DNA of 64,000 nt from Thiosocius sp963736445 (GCA_963736445.1 CAVTOY010000001.1:204280-268279), one strand, 5' to 3'. Positions 26,214 through 35,702 are shown, counted from the first letter of the stretch. The notes: generated by a model not told the origin, from the sequence alone. Program-made: numbers and translations.

Positions 26214-26888
26214 TCAGTCGAGCCTGATCTCGGCAAAATCGCGGACGGTCGGATGCGACGATGGCGAGGTGGCCGTCTCGCGCACCAGCTGTATCGTCTG
26301 CATGCCCGCAGCGCGTGCCGCATCCAGTTCACCCGGGATGTCGGAGAGAAACAGGATGGCGCCCGGGGCCAGACCGATGTTCTGCTGGATGCGGCGATAG
26401 GAATCGGCCTCTAACTTGGCACCGATCTTGGTGTCGAAATAGCCGCTGAACAGCGGTGTAAGGTCGCCGAACTCGGTGTGGCCGAACAACAGTTTCTGCG
26501 CATGCACTGAACCGGAGGAATACACATACAGGTCGACACCCGCCGCGTGCCACGCACGCAGATACTCGACGGCATCCGGATAGACGTGGCCGTGGAAGTC
26601 CCCATCTTGGTAGCCCGCCTCCCATATCATTCCCTGTAGTGCCTTCAGCGGGGTGACCTTGCGGTCCTGGTCAATCCAGGCGATCAGTCGTTCGATCGCC
26701 TCGTCGACGTTCAGCAGCCGGCCTACTTCATTATCAACATCATCCAGTACCTGTCGGACCGAGGATTCATCGAGGTGGGAGGTGACGTAGTCCGCCATGT
26801 GCTGTCGCGCGTAAGGGAATAGTACGTCCTTGACGAACGAAATTGCCGACGTGGTGCCCTCGATGTCGGTAAGGACCGCCTGGATCAC
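26214..26888 (-). CDS. mtnC: enolase-phosphatase E1 (methionine salvage)
   Basis: A 224-residue HAD-superfamily enzyme that enolises and dephosphorylates 2,3-diketo-5-methylthiopentyl-1-phosphate. The HAD nucleophile region (VLTDIEGTTSAISFVKDVLF), YVYSSGSVHAQKLLFGHT and ILFLSDIPGELDAA are diagnostic. GTG at 26888 overlaps the mtnD stop as GTGA, which decides the start. Third gene of mtnBDC. Confidence 0.95.
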   Translation of the reverse strand: MIQAVLTDIEGTTSAISFVKDVLFPYARQHMADYVTSHLDESSVRQVLDDVDNEVGRLLNVDEAIERLIAWIDQDRKVTPLKALQGMIWEAGYQDGDFHGHVYPDAVEYLRAWHAAGVDLYVYSSGSVHAQKLLFGHTEFGDLTPLFSGYFDTKIGAKLEADSYRRIQQNIGLAPGAILFLSDIPGELDAARAAGMQTIQLVRETATSPSSHPTVRDFAEIRLD

Positions 26889-27442
26889 GGTAGGCTGGCG
26901 ACATGGCTGTCGAAGTCGGGGAAGCGTGTCGCTATATCGCTGCCGGTGAAGTGGCCGACCCAGCCGTCTGGCGTGGTGAAAAACCGAATGCACTTGAAAC
27001 GCGGGCTCGTGCCCATATCGAACCAATGGGTGGTGTTGGCCGGTACGCTGATCAAGTCGCCTTTTTCGCACAGCACCAGGTAGACCCTGTCGTCGATATG
27101 CAGATAGAAGAGGCCGCTACCGTCGACAAAGAAGCGCACCTCAAAGTCGGCGTGGGTGTGCTCGGCGAGAAACTTCTGGCGCATCTCGGCCTTTTGTGGA
27201 TGGTCCGGCCCCAGCGCTACCACGTCGACCGATTGAAAGCCGTAGTCTTGGTTCAGTCGGTCGACATCAGCCCGATAAGCGGCCAGTACGGCATCTTGGT
27301 CGGCATCATCTGCGAGCACCTGGCCTGCTTCCCAGTGTTCGAAGCGCACGCCGAGGTTCCCGAGAACTGAGGCAATGGCCGCATGATCGCGGAGTGTCTC
27401 CAGTGTTTGGCCCTCGGCCGACTGGATGGTGAGTGCAGACAT
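26885..27442 (-). CDS. mtnD: acireductone dioxygenase
   Basis: A 185-residue cupin that oxidises acireductone to the keto acid precursor of methionine (Fe form) or an off-pathway product (Ni form). Metal ligands are in HTHADFEVRFFVDG and the later TTHWFDMG. ATG 27442 is four bases after the mtnB stop; a GC-rich in-frame extension upstream is not needed. Confidence 0.95.
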   Translation of the reverse strand: MSALTIQSAEGQTLETLRDHAAIASVLGNLGVRFEHWEAGQVLADDADQDAVLAAYRADVDRLNQDYGFQSVDVVALGPDHPQKAEMRQKFLAEHTHADFEVRFFVDGSGLFYLHIDDRVYLVLCEKGDLISVPANTTHWFDMGTSPRFKCIRFFTTPDGWVGHFTGSDIATRFPDFDSHVASLP

Positions 27443-27446
27443 TGGG

Positions 27447-28058
27447 TTACCCTCTCGGTTGGCGGCGCAGCTGTATCTCGCAGGTGAACAGAAACTCGAA
27501 GGCCTCGATGTGACGCAAGGCGTCTTCGATCGATGCCCCCCAAGTGTAGAACCCATGGCCGCGAATCAGGTAGCCGGGTGCATCGCAAGCCGTGGCGAGC
27601 CGGGTATCGACCACAGCTGCCAGACGGGCCATGCGCTGATCGTTGTCGAATACCGGCACGGCGACGCTGCAGTCATGACTGGCGACGTCCGGAAAGGCCT
27701 TAAGTAATTCGTAATCCTGTAGCACCAGTGGATCTGCGCACAGTAGCGACAGAACGGTCGCGTTCACCGAGTGGGGATGCAACACCACCGAGGCGTCCGC
27801 GAAGCGGGCGTACAATTGGGTATGCAGCAGTGTCTCAGCCGACGGTCGGCGGCCGTCCAGCGACTGACCCGCCGCGTCGACTCGCATGATGTCCTCGGTA
27901 CGCAGTCTGCCCTTGTGGCGGCCCGATACGGTGACTGCGATGCTGCCGTCGGCGAGCCGCGCCGAGAGGTTGCCGCTGGTCGCCGGCACCATGCCCCGGG
28001 TGTAGAGATACCGGCCGGCCTCGACCAGTTCTTCGGCGCGTAGCAGAAAATCGCTCAT
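27447..28058 (-). CDS. mtnB: methylthioribulose-1-phosphate dehydratase
   Basis: A 203-residue class II aldolase-like enzyme. Seen: ATSGNLSARL at the N terminus, the zinc-site VLHPHSVNATVLS and LIRGHGFYTWG, typical of MtnB. It starts the three-gene mtnBDC operon. The earlier steps (mtnA and the nucleosidase or phosphorylase) and the final aminotransferase are not in the window. Confidence 0.95.
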   Translation of the reverse strand: MSDFLLRAEELVEAGRYLYTRGMVPATSGNLSARLADGSIAVTVSGRHKGRLRTEDIMRVDAAGQSLDGRRPSAETLLHTQLYARFADASVVLHPHSVNATVLSLLCADPLVLQDYELLKAFPDVASHDCSVAVPVFDNDQRMARLAAVVDTRLATACDAPGYLIRGHGFYTWGASIEDALRHIEAFEFLFTCEIQLRRQPRG

Positions 28059-28130
28059 CGGCGCAGCCAGGCAAGGATCAGGCGCCGCAATATAGCAACA
28101 ATCGCAACAGGGTGGGGCGCGCCAGGCAAC

Positions 28131-29564
28131 TCAGAACAGTCGTGCGTTGACCCAGAAGTGTGTGGCGATGCTGGCTGCATAGCCAGCCGCGATCACCGGG
28201 CTCCATTTTAGATGGCCGAAGAAGGTGTATTTGCCGCGCGCCTGCCCCATCAGTGCTACGCCCGCGGCCGAGCCGATCGACAGCAGCGAACCACCAACGC
28301 CCGCGGTCAGGGTCACCAGAAGCCACTGCCCGAGTGACATGCTGGGATCCATCTCCAGCACCGCGAACATCACCGGGATGTTGTCGACGATTGCCGACAG
28401 CACGCCGATCGCTATGTTGGCGTTGGTCGCTCCCCACTGCTCGTAAAAAATCTCCGAGGTCAGGGCGAGATAGCCGATGAAGCCCAAGGCACCGACACAG
28501 GCCACCACGCCGTAGAAAAAAAACAAGGTGTCCCACTCGGCGCGTGCGACCGGACGGAATACATCGAACGGAACCAGGTCGCCGATCTCTTCACAGTCCG
28601 CGGGTGCGAAGCGGCAGGGAGTCTTCTTCAGGTAATAGCCGAACAGGCCGAGGTAACCCATGCCGGTCAGCATGCCGATCACCGGCGGTAGATGCAGAAA
28701 GTTGTGGAACGAGACCGCCGTTGCGATAGTCAGCAGGAACAGGCCAACGATGCGCTTGGCACCGCGCTGCATGATCGCGCAGTCTTCCCCGGCATGCGGT
28801 CTGTCTATCGGCACCGCGAAATGCATCAGTGCGGCCGGCACCAAGAAGTTCACCAAAGCGGGCAGGAACAGCGTGAAGAAGAGCCAGAAGTCGACTTTGT
28901 CTTTCTGCCAGACCATCAGCGTGGTGATGTCGCCGAAAGGGCTGAAGGCGCCGCCCGCGTTTGCCGCGACGACGATATTGATGCAGGCCAAGGTTATAAA
29001 CCGCGCATTGTCACCGCCGACTGCGAGTACTACCGCACACATCAGTAGCGCCGTGGTGAGATTGTCGGCGATCGGCGAAATTAGAAATGCCAGGGCGCCG
29101 GTGATCCAGAACAACGAGCGAAAACTGAAACCGCTACTGACTAGGCGCGAGCGCAGCGCCTCGAATACCTGCCGCTCCTCCATTGCGTTGACGTAGGTCA
29201 TCGCCACCAGCAGGAACAGCATCAGCTCGGCGTATTCCAGTAGGTTGTGTCGCAGCGCTTGTTCTGCCGCGTGAGTGTAGCCATGCGCCTGATAGACCCA
29301 GGCGACAACCGCCCAGATCAGGCCGGCCGCGATCATCACCGGCTTGGACTTGCGCAGATGCGTGAACTCCTCGGCCATTACCAGCAGATAGGCGATCGCA
29401 AACACTGAAATGCTGAAAACACCGGCCCAATGCCGGGTGAGATCGAGGCGTTCCGACGCACCGGCGGCGAGCGTGATCGCGGGGAGCATCAGCGACATCA
29501 GGCAAAGCATCAAACCGGCAAGGGAAATCATGCGGGCACGCGGCACAGCATTGACAGAGGACAT
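28131..29564 (-). CDS. nhaD: Na+/H+ antiporter NhaD
   Basis: A 477-residue inner-membrane protein of the NhaD type (ion transporter superfamily) with about a dozen hydrophobic segments. Diagnostic stretches include NAGGAFSPFGDITTLMVWQ and DNLTTALLMCAVVLA. An N-terminal signal-like segment precedes HWAGVFSISVFAIAY. GGGAGG lies four bases before the ATG. NhaD exports Na+ and is common in marine and haloalkaliphilic bacteria. It follows the SLC13/RCK permease by 65 bases and may be co-transcribed with it. Confidence 0.93.
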   Translation of the reverse strand: MSSVNAVPRARMISLAGLMLCLMSLMLPAITLAAGASERLDLTRHWAGVFSISVFAIAYLLVMAEEFTHLRKSKPVMIAAGLIWAVVAWVYQAHGYTHAAEQALRHNLLEYAELMLFLLVAMTYVNAMEERQVFEALRSRLVSSGFSFRSLFWITGALAFLISPIADNLTTALLMCAVVLAVGGDNARFITLACINIVVAANAGGAFSPFGDITTLMVWQKDKVDFWLFFTLFLPALVNFLVPAALMHFAVPIDRPHAGEDCAIMQRGAKRIVGLFLLTIATAVSFHNFLHLPPVIGMLTGMGYLGLFGYYLKKTPCRFAPADCEEIGDLVPFDVFRPVARAEWDTLFFFYGVVACVGALGFIGYLALTSEIFYEQWGATNANIAIGVLSAIVDNIPVMFAVLEMDPSMSLGQWLLVTLTAGVGGSLLSIGSAAGVALMGQARGKYTFFGHLKWSPVIAAGYAASIATHFWVNARLF

Positions 29565-29629
29565 CGGGCCTCCCAGTCAGCGAAGCGGAGGGGGCGGATC
29601 GGGCCCTGATCGGGCGCCGGTCCGGCAAG

Positions 29630-31675
29630 TCAGAAGACCAGCTGCATCATCAGCATCATGACCACCAAGAACAGAATCGTCATGATGCCGCCGGCACGCA
29701 TGAAGTCGGGCACACGGTAACCGCCTGGGCCCATGATCAGGGCGTTTACCTGGTGAGTCGGGATGAGGAACGAGTTGGAGGTGGCAATCGCCACGGTAAG
29801 GGCGAACACCGCGGGGTTGGCTCCGGCGCCGATGGCGATGTTCACCGCCAGCGGGACCAGCAGTACCGTTGCACCGACGTTTGACATTACCAGGGTGAAG
29901 AAGGTCGCCAGTACCGCGACCGATGCCTGGATTACCCATATCGGCATGGTGCCGACCACGCTGAGGGTCTGTTCGGCAATCCATTTTGCGGTGCCCGAGG
30001 TCTCCACGGCTAGTCCGAGCGGAATCAGCGAGGCGAGCAAGAAGACCGTCTTCCAGCTCACAGCCTGATAGGCCTCGTCGATTTTGAGCACGCCGGCGAT
30101 GATCATGCCAATGGCGCCGGTCAACAATGCGACCGACAGGCGCAGGTCGCTGAACAGCACGAGGCCCAGTGCGATCGCGAAGAACAGACCGGCATAACCG
30201 ACTTTCTGCGGACGTAATTCCTCATGCGGAAACTCGGTGGTGACGACGACGAAATTGCGGTCCTTCTGAAGTCTCGCCAGCGCATCCCAGTGCGTGTGAA
30301 CGATCAGGGTATCGCCACCTTGAAAGGGGATGTCGCGTATGCTGTCGCCCTCGCGCATGGTCTCGCCGTTGCGGTGCAGGGCAATCGTTGCAAGGCCATA
30401 GACCTTGCGCATCCAGACGTCACGCGCGCTCTTGCCGACCAGGTTGGAGCCCGGGGGGATGACCACCTCGGCCACCCCGGAACGGGTCGGAGAGAGGATC
30501 TCGCCGAGGTCCTCGAGGCTGCTGTGCAGGAAGAGGTCGTACTTATCCACGAACTCGAGCAACGGCTTCGGCGAGGCGATGATGCCCAATACCATTCCCT
30601 CCCGGATATCGGTGTCGCGTGAGATGGCCCCCGGGCCGTATTTGAGGCTGCTGCCGCTCGCTGAGGCGATGACCCGAATGCGGTCTTCGTGCTCCACGTC
30701 GTCAAGTGTCTTGCCGATGAGTTCGCTATCCTGCGGTACCTCGACCTCGAACAATTCGTAGTCCAGGCCGTAGATGTCGCGAAATTGCGCCATCGCGTCG
30801 TCCCTGCCTTTCACCGCCTGGCTCGTCGGCAGGACGAAGCGACCGGCCACCACAAAGTAGATGATGCCGGTGAAAATCAGTGCAATACCGACCGGAGTGA
30901 CCGAAAACAGCGACCAGGTGTCCATCTGCTGCGCGGGCGGGAGCGCCTTGTTCGAGGTCAGTATCAGGTCATTGAGCAGGATCAGCGGACTGGAACCCAC
31001 CATGGTCATGGTACCGCCGAGGATGGCGCAGAAGCCCATCGGCATCAGCAGGCGCGACATCGGCAGGCCGGAGCGCGCAGAGATACGCGAGACCACCGGC
31101 AGAAACAGCGCGGCCGCGCCGACGTTCTGCATGAACGAGGAAATGAAACCCACGGTGCTAGAGATGATCGGGATGATGCGCGTTTCCGTGGTCCCGCCAA
31201 CCCTGAGGATAAAGCTCGCGACCTTCGACATAATGCCGGTCTTATCTAGCCCTGCACCGATGATCATTACCGCGATGATCGAGATTACTGCGTTGGAGGC
31301 GAACCCGTCGAACAGGTGTTTGTTGTCGACCAGTCCCTGCGACAGCCCCATCCATGGTGCCAACAACGACGTCAGACCAAGCAGGACCATGATGGAGGCC
31401 GCGGCCACATCGACGCCGACGATCTCGAACGCGAACAGGTAGATGGTCAATAACAAGATGGTGGTGACCCAGGCGATCTCCACTGAGGGCACCACGGACG
31501 TCAGATAGATCGCCACCAGCGCGAACAACACGCCGGCGATCAGTTGCTTCAGATTCGGGATCAGTCGCGACTTGCTAACAGGAGCCTTATCCGGCTCGGC
31601 CTTGGGTGTCGTCTCAGGCGTCTCGGTCGATTCGCCCAGCCCTGCGGGTGCCGTCTGTTCTGATCCGTTGCTCAT
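29630..31675 (-). CDS. SLC13 family permease with RCK (TrkA-C) domains
   Basis: A 681-residue protein with hydrophobic blocks at each end and a soluble middle of two TrkA-C domains at roughly residues 290-475 (YELFEVEVPQDSELIGKTLD and AEVVIPPGSNLVGKSARDVW). This matches the divalent anion:Na+ symporter type that often carries sulfate, tungstate or organic acids; the substrate is not determinable. ATG 31675 is preceded by GAGGT; an ATG four codons earlier is possible. It is divergent from a LysR regulator, which may control it. Confidence 0.9.
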   Translation of the reverse strand: MSNGSEQTAPAGLGESTETPETTPKAEPDKAPVSKSRLIPNLKQLIAGVLFALVAIYLTSVVPSVEIAWVTTILLLTIYLFAFEIVGVDVAAASIMVLLGLTSLLAPWMGLSQGLVDNKHLFDGFASNAVISIIAVMIIGAGLDKTGIMSKVASFILRVGGTTETRIIPIISSTVGFISSFMQNVGAAALFLPVVSRISARSGLPMSRLLMPMGFCAILGGTMTMVGSSPLILLNDLILTSNKALPPAQQMDTWSLFSVTPVGIALIFTGIIYFVVAGRFVLPTSQAVKGRDDAMAQFRDIYGLDYELFEVEVPQDSELIGKTLDDVEHEDRIRVIASASGSSLKYGPGAISRDTDIREGMVLGIIASPKPLLEFVDKYDLFLHSSLEDLGEILSPTRSGVAEVVIPPGSNLVGKSARDVWMRKVYGLATIALHRNGETMREGDSIRDIPFQGGDTLIVHTHWDALARLQKDRNFVVVTTEFPHEELRPQKVGYAGLFFAIALGLVLFSDLRLSVALLTGAIGMIIAGVLKIDEAYQAVSWKTVFLLASLIPLGLAVETSGTAKWIAEQTLSVVGTMPIWVIQASVAVLATFFTLVMSNVGATVLLVPLAVNIAIGAGANPAVFALTVAIATSNSFLIPTHQVNALIMGPGGYRVPDFMRAGGIMTILFLVVMMLMMQLVF

Positions 31676-31829
31676 CTGATACCTCATTGGGCGCGTGGTG
31701 CGTTGCGCGGCGACGTAGCTGGCGGCCGTGGATTAGCGCAGATGGTGCGTGCAGGCAAACAGCCGGCCAAGCGGCGTCGCGCAAGTCAGGCACGGCAGCG
31801 CACTAAATTCCCTACAGGAAACCGATACG

Positions 31830-31867
31830 AGGCCCGTTTTAACCCTCCGGATGGCGGGTTAGGGCCT
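31830..31867. repeat. interrupted long hairpin between permease and LysR genes
   Basis: AGGCCC (31830-31835) pairs with GGGCCT (31862-31867) and TAACCC (31840-31845) pairs with GGGTTA (31856-31861), giving 12 bp with a 4-base one-sided bulge and a 10-base loop. There is no T-run. It lies in the 272-base divergent intergenic region and could be an extruded binding site or a leader structure. Confidence 0.45.
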
Positions 31868-31909
31868 GCGACACGACGTAAACACGGTTGATATTGAGGG
31901 AAATCCCTG

Positions 31910-31928
31910 AGTATTGCTAATGAATACT
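31910..31928. promoter_or_regulatory. LysR-type operator candidate
   Basis: AGTATT-N7-AATACT is a perfect 6-bp inverted repeat 20 bases before the LysR start codon, of the size and base composition of LysR autoregulatory sites. A second near-palindrome, AGGGAAATCCCT, lies at 31897-31908. Confidence 0.5.
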
Positions 31929-31947
31929 TACACGCTAACATTCCTAT

Positions 31948-32856
31948 ATGGAATATAAAGCCCTCCCGGATCTCAAGGCCCTGGCCACCCTGCGTGAGAT
32001 CGTCGAGCGCGGCGGTGTCGCCGAGGCGGGTCGCGCACTGAACGTGGGTCAGCCGGCCGTGACCAAGCGCCTGCGCGCGCTCGAGCGCAGCTTCGGCCTC
32101 GAGTTGATGGTGCGCGAGGCCGGCCGTCTGCGACTGACGACTGCCGGCGAGCGTGTCTATCAATTTGCCCGCCTGGTCATGGATCACCAGCTCGAACTGG
32201 TAGGTGACCTCAACCAACTCAAGGCCGGACGCGATCGTCTGCGGCTGGCGGTGACCCAGTCGATCGGCGAGCACTTGCTCCCCGAACTGCTGCTGGCATT
32301 CTCTGACGCCTTCCCCGATTACCGCATCGACAGCCGGGTCGGTTACAGCCGGAGCATACACACCCGATTGGCGACCGGACTGGCCGACCTCGCGCTGACC
32401 GAGATTCAGCCCGATCATCCGGACGTATTGGTACAGAAATGGCTCGATGACGAACTGGTGCTGGTGTGCTCGCCAGGCCATCCGCTGGGGACCCGTGAGC
32501 TGCTGGCGGTGGCCGAGATCCCAAAGTTGACCTATGTGCTGCGAGAGCGCGAATCATCGATGCGCATCACATTGGATCGCACGCTGGACGATATCGGGAT
32601 CAGCGAGCTTCCAGTCGCCATGGAGGTCGGTTCGACGGACACTATCGTCGAAATGCTCGAACGCGGGCGCCACGTGAGCTTTCTCCCCCGCTTTGCAGTG
32701 CGGGGCGCAATCGACGCCGGTGAACTGCACCACATCCGCATCGAGGGTCTGCGAATCATGCGTACCCTATGGATCGCGCGTACCCGCGCCAATCTGGATA
32801 ACCCGGTCGCCGAGGCCTTCATCAGGCTCATCCGCGAACGGTTGCCGACCGGCTAA
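31948..32856 (+). CDS. LysR-family transcriptional regulator
   Basis: A 302-residue LysR protein. The winged helix-turn-helix occupies about residues 8-66 (VERGGVAEAGRALNVGQPAV, RLRALERSFGLELMVRE) and the rest is the periplasmic-binding-like effector domain. It is divergent from the SLC13/RCK permease and nhaD, with a palindrome just before its ATG, so control of those transporters and of itself is the simplest inference. The effector is unknown. Confidence 0.92.
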   Translation: MEYKALPDLKALATLREIVERGGVAEAGRALNVGQPAVTKRLRALERSFGLELMVREAGRLRLTTAGERVYQFARLVMDHQLELVGDLNQLKAGRDRLRLAVTQSIGEHLLPELLLAFSDAFPDYRIDSRVGYSRSIHTRLATGLADLALTEIQPDHPDVLVQKWLDDELVLVCSPGHPLGTRELLAVAEIPKLTYVLRERESSMRITLDRTLDDIGISELPVAMEVGSTDTIVEMLERGRHVSFLPRFAVRGAIDAGELHHIRIEGLRIMRTLWIARTRANLDNPVAEAFIRLIRERLPTG

Positions 32857-32886
32857 CATGGACACTGCCGGGTGGGCCTTTTCCTG

Positions 32887-33021
32887 CTAGAAACTGACCA
32901 TCTGCTGGCTGACCAGCCAGGCGTTGATCAGCAATAGCACGCCGCACAGATACAACACGGCGAGCAGCGTGTGCCGATGATGGATCGCGGCGATTCTGGG
33001 ATGACGTTTCCGGTGTGGCAT
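32887..33021 (-). CDS. 44-residue single-span membrane protein
   Basis: A basic, His-rich N terminus (MPHRKRHPRIAAIHHRH) is followed by one hydrophobic helix (TLLAVLYLCGVLLLINAWLV) and a short tail. GGGGAGG lies six bases before the ATG, an excellent ribosome site, which makes this small gene credible. I do not recognise a family. It is convergent with the LysR gene and follows argA on the same strand by about 155 bases. Confidence 0.6.
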   Translation of the reverse strand: MPHRKRHPRIAAIHHRHTLLAVLYLCGVLLLINAWLVSQQMVSF

Positions 33022-33175
33022 CGTTATCCTCCCCGGTAGTGGTCGTTGTAAGCAGGCATGAGTCATGCCATGGTAAAAACGCCGTTTTTCGCACAATTCC
33101 GCACCTGATCGGTGCAAAGTGGCGTAGCGTGCGGGTAGCCGTGGTGCAGCGGCTTCTGCAGAGGATATCCGAGGA

Positions 33176-34498
33176 TTACAACGGTTTGATGAAGACCTTG
33201 GCGCCACGCCGCCAGTTGTAGAGATCTCGTTTGCGCCGCGGCACGCGTTCGACGGATGCTATCTGGAAACCGCGTTCGCGAAACCAATGTGAGGTGCGGG
33301 TCGACAACACGAACAGCGCGCCGAGATCGAGCTGGCGGGCCCTGTCTTCGATGTGCCGCAGCAGGACTTCGCCCCGGCCGGCGCCGCGATAGTCCGGGTG
33401 CACGCCGACACAGGCCAGTTCGGCCAGGCCGTCATCGGGGTAGGGATACAGTGCGGCGCAGGCGATCACTGCGCCATCCCGCTCGACCACGGTGAACTGG
33501 TTAATCTCCTGTTCCAGCAGCTCACGCGAGCGTTTGACCAACACCCCCGAGGCCTCCATCGGCTCGATCAGTTCGAGGATGCCACCGACATCATCGATGC
33601 CGGCCTCACGGACCAGCTCGTAGGGCTCGGCGGTGACCAGTGTGCCGGCACCGTCTCGGGTGAACAGTTCGGACAGCAGTATGCCGTCCTGGTGCCGATT
33701 CAGGACATGCACGCGATGCACCCCGGCGCGGCATGCCGTCGCCGCATTGTGCAACACCCGGGCCTGTTCTTCGGGGATGCGCTGGCGCCGCGCCAGCAGC
33801 GCATCGACCTCGCGTGGCACCATGCTGCTGATGACTCGCCCTCGTCCATCGGCGGTCTTGTTCTCGGTGAGAAAGATCAGTTTGTCGGCGCCCAGCGCGG
33901 CCGCGACGGCGCCTGCCACATCGGCGGCGCTCAGGTTGAATACCTCGCCGGTCGGCGAATAGCCCAATGCGGGCAACAGTGCGATGCTGCCGCTGTCGAG
34001 CAGCTGGTGCAGCGCAGCGGCATCGACCCGGCGCACCTCGCCAGTGTGACGGTGGTCCACGCCATCGATTACGCCAAGTGGCCTGGCGGTTACGAAGTTG
34101 CCCGAGCCGACGCGAATCCGCAGCCCGGCCATGGGTGAATTGGCAAGTCCCATCGACAGCAGGGCCTCGATCTCGACGCGCACGGCGCCGTTCGCCTCCT
34201 TGACGCAGGCCAGCGCCGCATCGTCGGTCACGCGCAGGCCGTTCACAACCTGCATGGCCGCATTGCGTGCGGACAGACGCTGTTCGATTTGCGGGCGCGC
34301 GCCGGCGACCAAGACCAGGCGGCTGCCCAGCCCGTTGAGCAGGGCGATGTCGTGGATGAGGTTGGCGAAGCCGTCGTCGCAGACCGCCTCGCCGCCGAAC
34401 GACAGCACGAACACCTTGCCGCGATGTGCATGGATATAGGGTGAGGACCGGCGGAACCAGTCGACGAAACCCGGATCGGTATTTTTCTTTCTGCTCAC
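33176..34498 (-). CDS. argA: N-acetylglutamate synthase
   Basis: A 440-residue classical ArgA, first step of arginine synthesis. The N-terminal amino-acid-kinase-like domain (KVFVLSFGGEAVCDDGF, LVLVAGARPQIEQRL) binds arginine as feedback inhibitor in studied enzymes. The C-terminal GNAT domain (about residues 295-440, with HPDYRGAGRGEVLL) carries the acetyltransferase site. The start is GTG with no clear ribosome site. It lies 55 bases after argE on the same strand. Confidence 0.95.
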   Translation of the reverse strand: MSRKKNTDPGFVDWFRRSSPYIHAHRGKVFVLSFGGEAVCDDGFANLIHDIALLNGLGSRLVLVAGARPQIEQRLSARNAAMQVVNGLRVTDDAALACVKEANGAVRVEIEALLSMGLANSPMAGLRIRVGSGNFVTARPLGVIDGVDHRHTGEVRRVDAAALHQLLDSGSIALLPALGYSPTGEVFNLSAADVAGAVAAALGADKLIFLTENKTADGRGRVISSMVPREVDALLARRQRIPEEQARVLHNAATACRAGVHRVHVLNRHQDGILLSELFTRDGAGTLVTAEPYELVREAGIDDVGGILELIEPMEASGVLVKRSRELLEQEINQFTVVERDGAVIACAALYPYPDDGLAELACVGVHPDYRGAGRGEVLLRHIEDRARQLDLGALFVLSTRTSHWFRERGFQIASVERVPRRKRDLYNWRRGAKVFIKPL

Positions 34499-34553
34499 GA
34501 CGCAAGCGTCACTCAGGTGATCGAGTGTTGGCTATTGTGACCTGTTCGTAAAA

Positions 34554-35702
34554 TCAGGTCATGCAGAAACGCGCCACCAAGTCGCGGATGATGCGCTTGG
34601 CCGGATCGATCTGATCCAGCGCCAGGTACTCGTCCGGCTGGTGCGCCTGGTCGATGCTGCCTGGCCCCATGATCAGCGTCTGAATGCCGAGGCCGTTGAA
34701 GTACGGCCCCTCGGTAGCGAACGCGGCGGCACCGGCGCGATGGCCGGTGAGTGACTCTGCGGCCCTCACAATGGGTGAATCGGCGGCGGTATCCATTGCG
34801 GGGATACCCTCGAACAGAGAGACGCGCTCGAACTGCAGCCCGCTCCCCTGCAGGCGCTGGCTGATGCGCCGATCGATCTCGCCGCGCAATTCGCCGAGGT
34901 CCATGCCCGGCAGCGGGCGGATGTCGAAATGCAGCTCGCACTCGGCGCAGATGCGATTCGGATTGTCGCCGCCATGGATGTGGCCCAGGTTGAGCGTGGG
35001 GACTTCGACTGCAAACAGCGGATTGCGGTAGCGCTGTTGCAGCTCGTCGCGCCAGGCGAGTAGCTCACCGATCGCGTGATACATCCCGTCGAGGGCGCTG
35101 ACCCCCAACGCCGGATCACTGGAATGCCCGGACCGCCCGGTCAGGCGGATCGCCTCCATGCCAATACCCTTGTGCAGTCGGACAGGTTTCATCCCGGTCG
35201 GTTCGCCGAGCACCGCGTGCCGCCCGAGCTGACGGTGAGTATCGAGCAGTGCCTTGGCGCCGCACATGCTGCTCTCTTCGTCCGCGGTCGCGACCAGGAT
35301 CAGCGGGTGCCGCAGGCGCGCCGTATCCAGGTCACGGATGGCGTCCAGGACTACGGCGAAGAACCCCTTCATATCGCAGCTTCCGAGCCCGTACCAGCGG
35401 CCGTCGCGCTCGGTCAGCCGGAACGGGTCGCTGCCCCAGCGCTTTTCATCAAACGGCACGGTGTCGGTGTGGCCGGACAGCACCAGGCCTTCTGGGCCGC
35501 TACCGGCGCTTGCCACCAGGTTGAACTTGCCCGGATGGCCGGCGATCGGAAGACGCTCGACGGCGAAGCCGCGGGCCTCGCACCAGTCCGCCAGGTGGTC
35601 TACGACCTGGGCGTTGGATTGATCCCATGCGGGGCTGACGCTGCTGACCGAGGGTGAGCCGATCAGGCGCTGCATCATTTCGTAGAGGGTGGGTTGGCGC
35701 AT
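34554..35702 (-). CDS. argE: acetylornithine deacetylase
   Basis: A 382-residue M20-family zinc hydrolase making ornithine from N-acetylornithine. Seen: LVLSGHTDTVPFD with the first metal ligands, GLGSCDMKGFFAVVLD, ATADEESSMCGAKALL with the catalytic Glu and HIHGGDNPNRI. ATG 35702 is preferred; a GTG six codons upstream is possible and neither has a strong ribosome site. With argA it implies the linear, ArgE-type pathway. Confidence 0.93.
   Translation of the reverse strand: MRQPTLYEMMQRLIGSPSVSSVSPAWDQSNAQVVDHLADWCEARGFAVERLPIAGHPGKFNLVASAGSGPEGLVLSGHTDTVPFDEKRWGSDPFRLTERDGRWYGLGSCDMKGFFAVVLDAIRDLDTARLRHPLILVATADEESSMCGAKALLDTHRQLGRHAVLGEPTGMKPVRLHKGIGMEAIRLTGRSGHSSDPALGVSALDGMYHAIGELLAWRDELQQRYRNPLFAVEVPTLNLGHIHGGDNPNRICAECELHFDIRPLPGMDLGELRGEIDRRISQRLQGSGLQFERVSLFEGIPAMDTAADSPIVRAAESLTGHRAGAAAFATEGPYFNGLGIQTLIMGPGSIDQAHQPDEYLALDQIDPAKRIIRDLVARFCMT

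Noticed and set aside
31786..32481. Minus-strand frame across the start of the LysR gene
   Set aside because: No family resemblance, and it covers the divergent promoter region and a clear LysR coding sequence.
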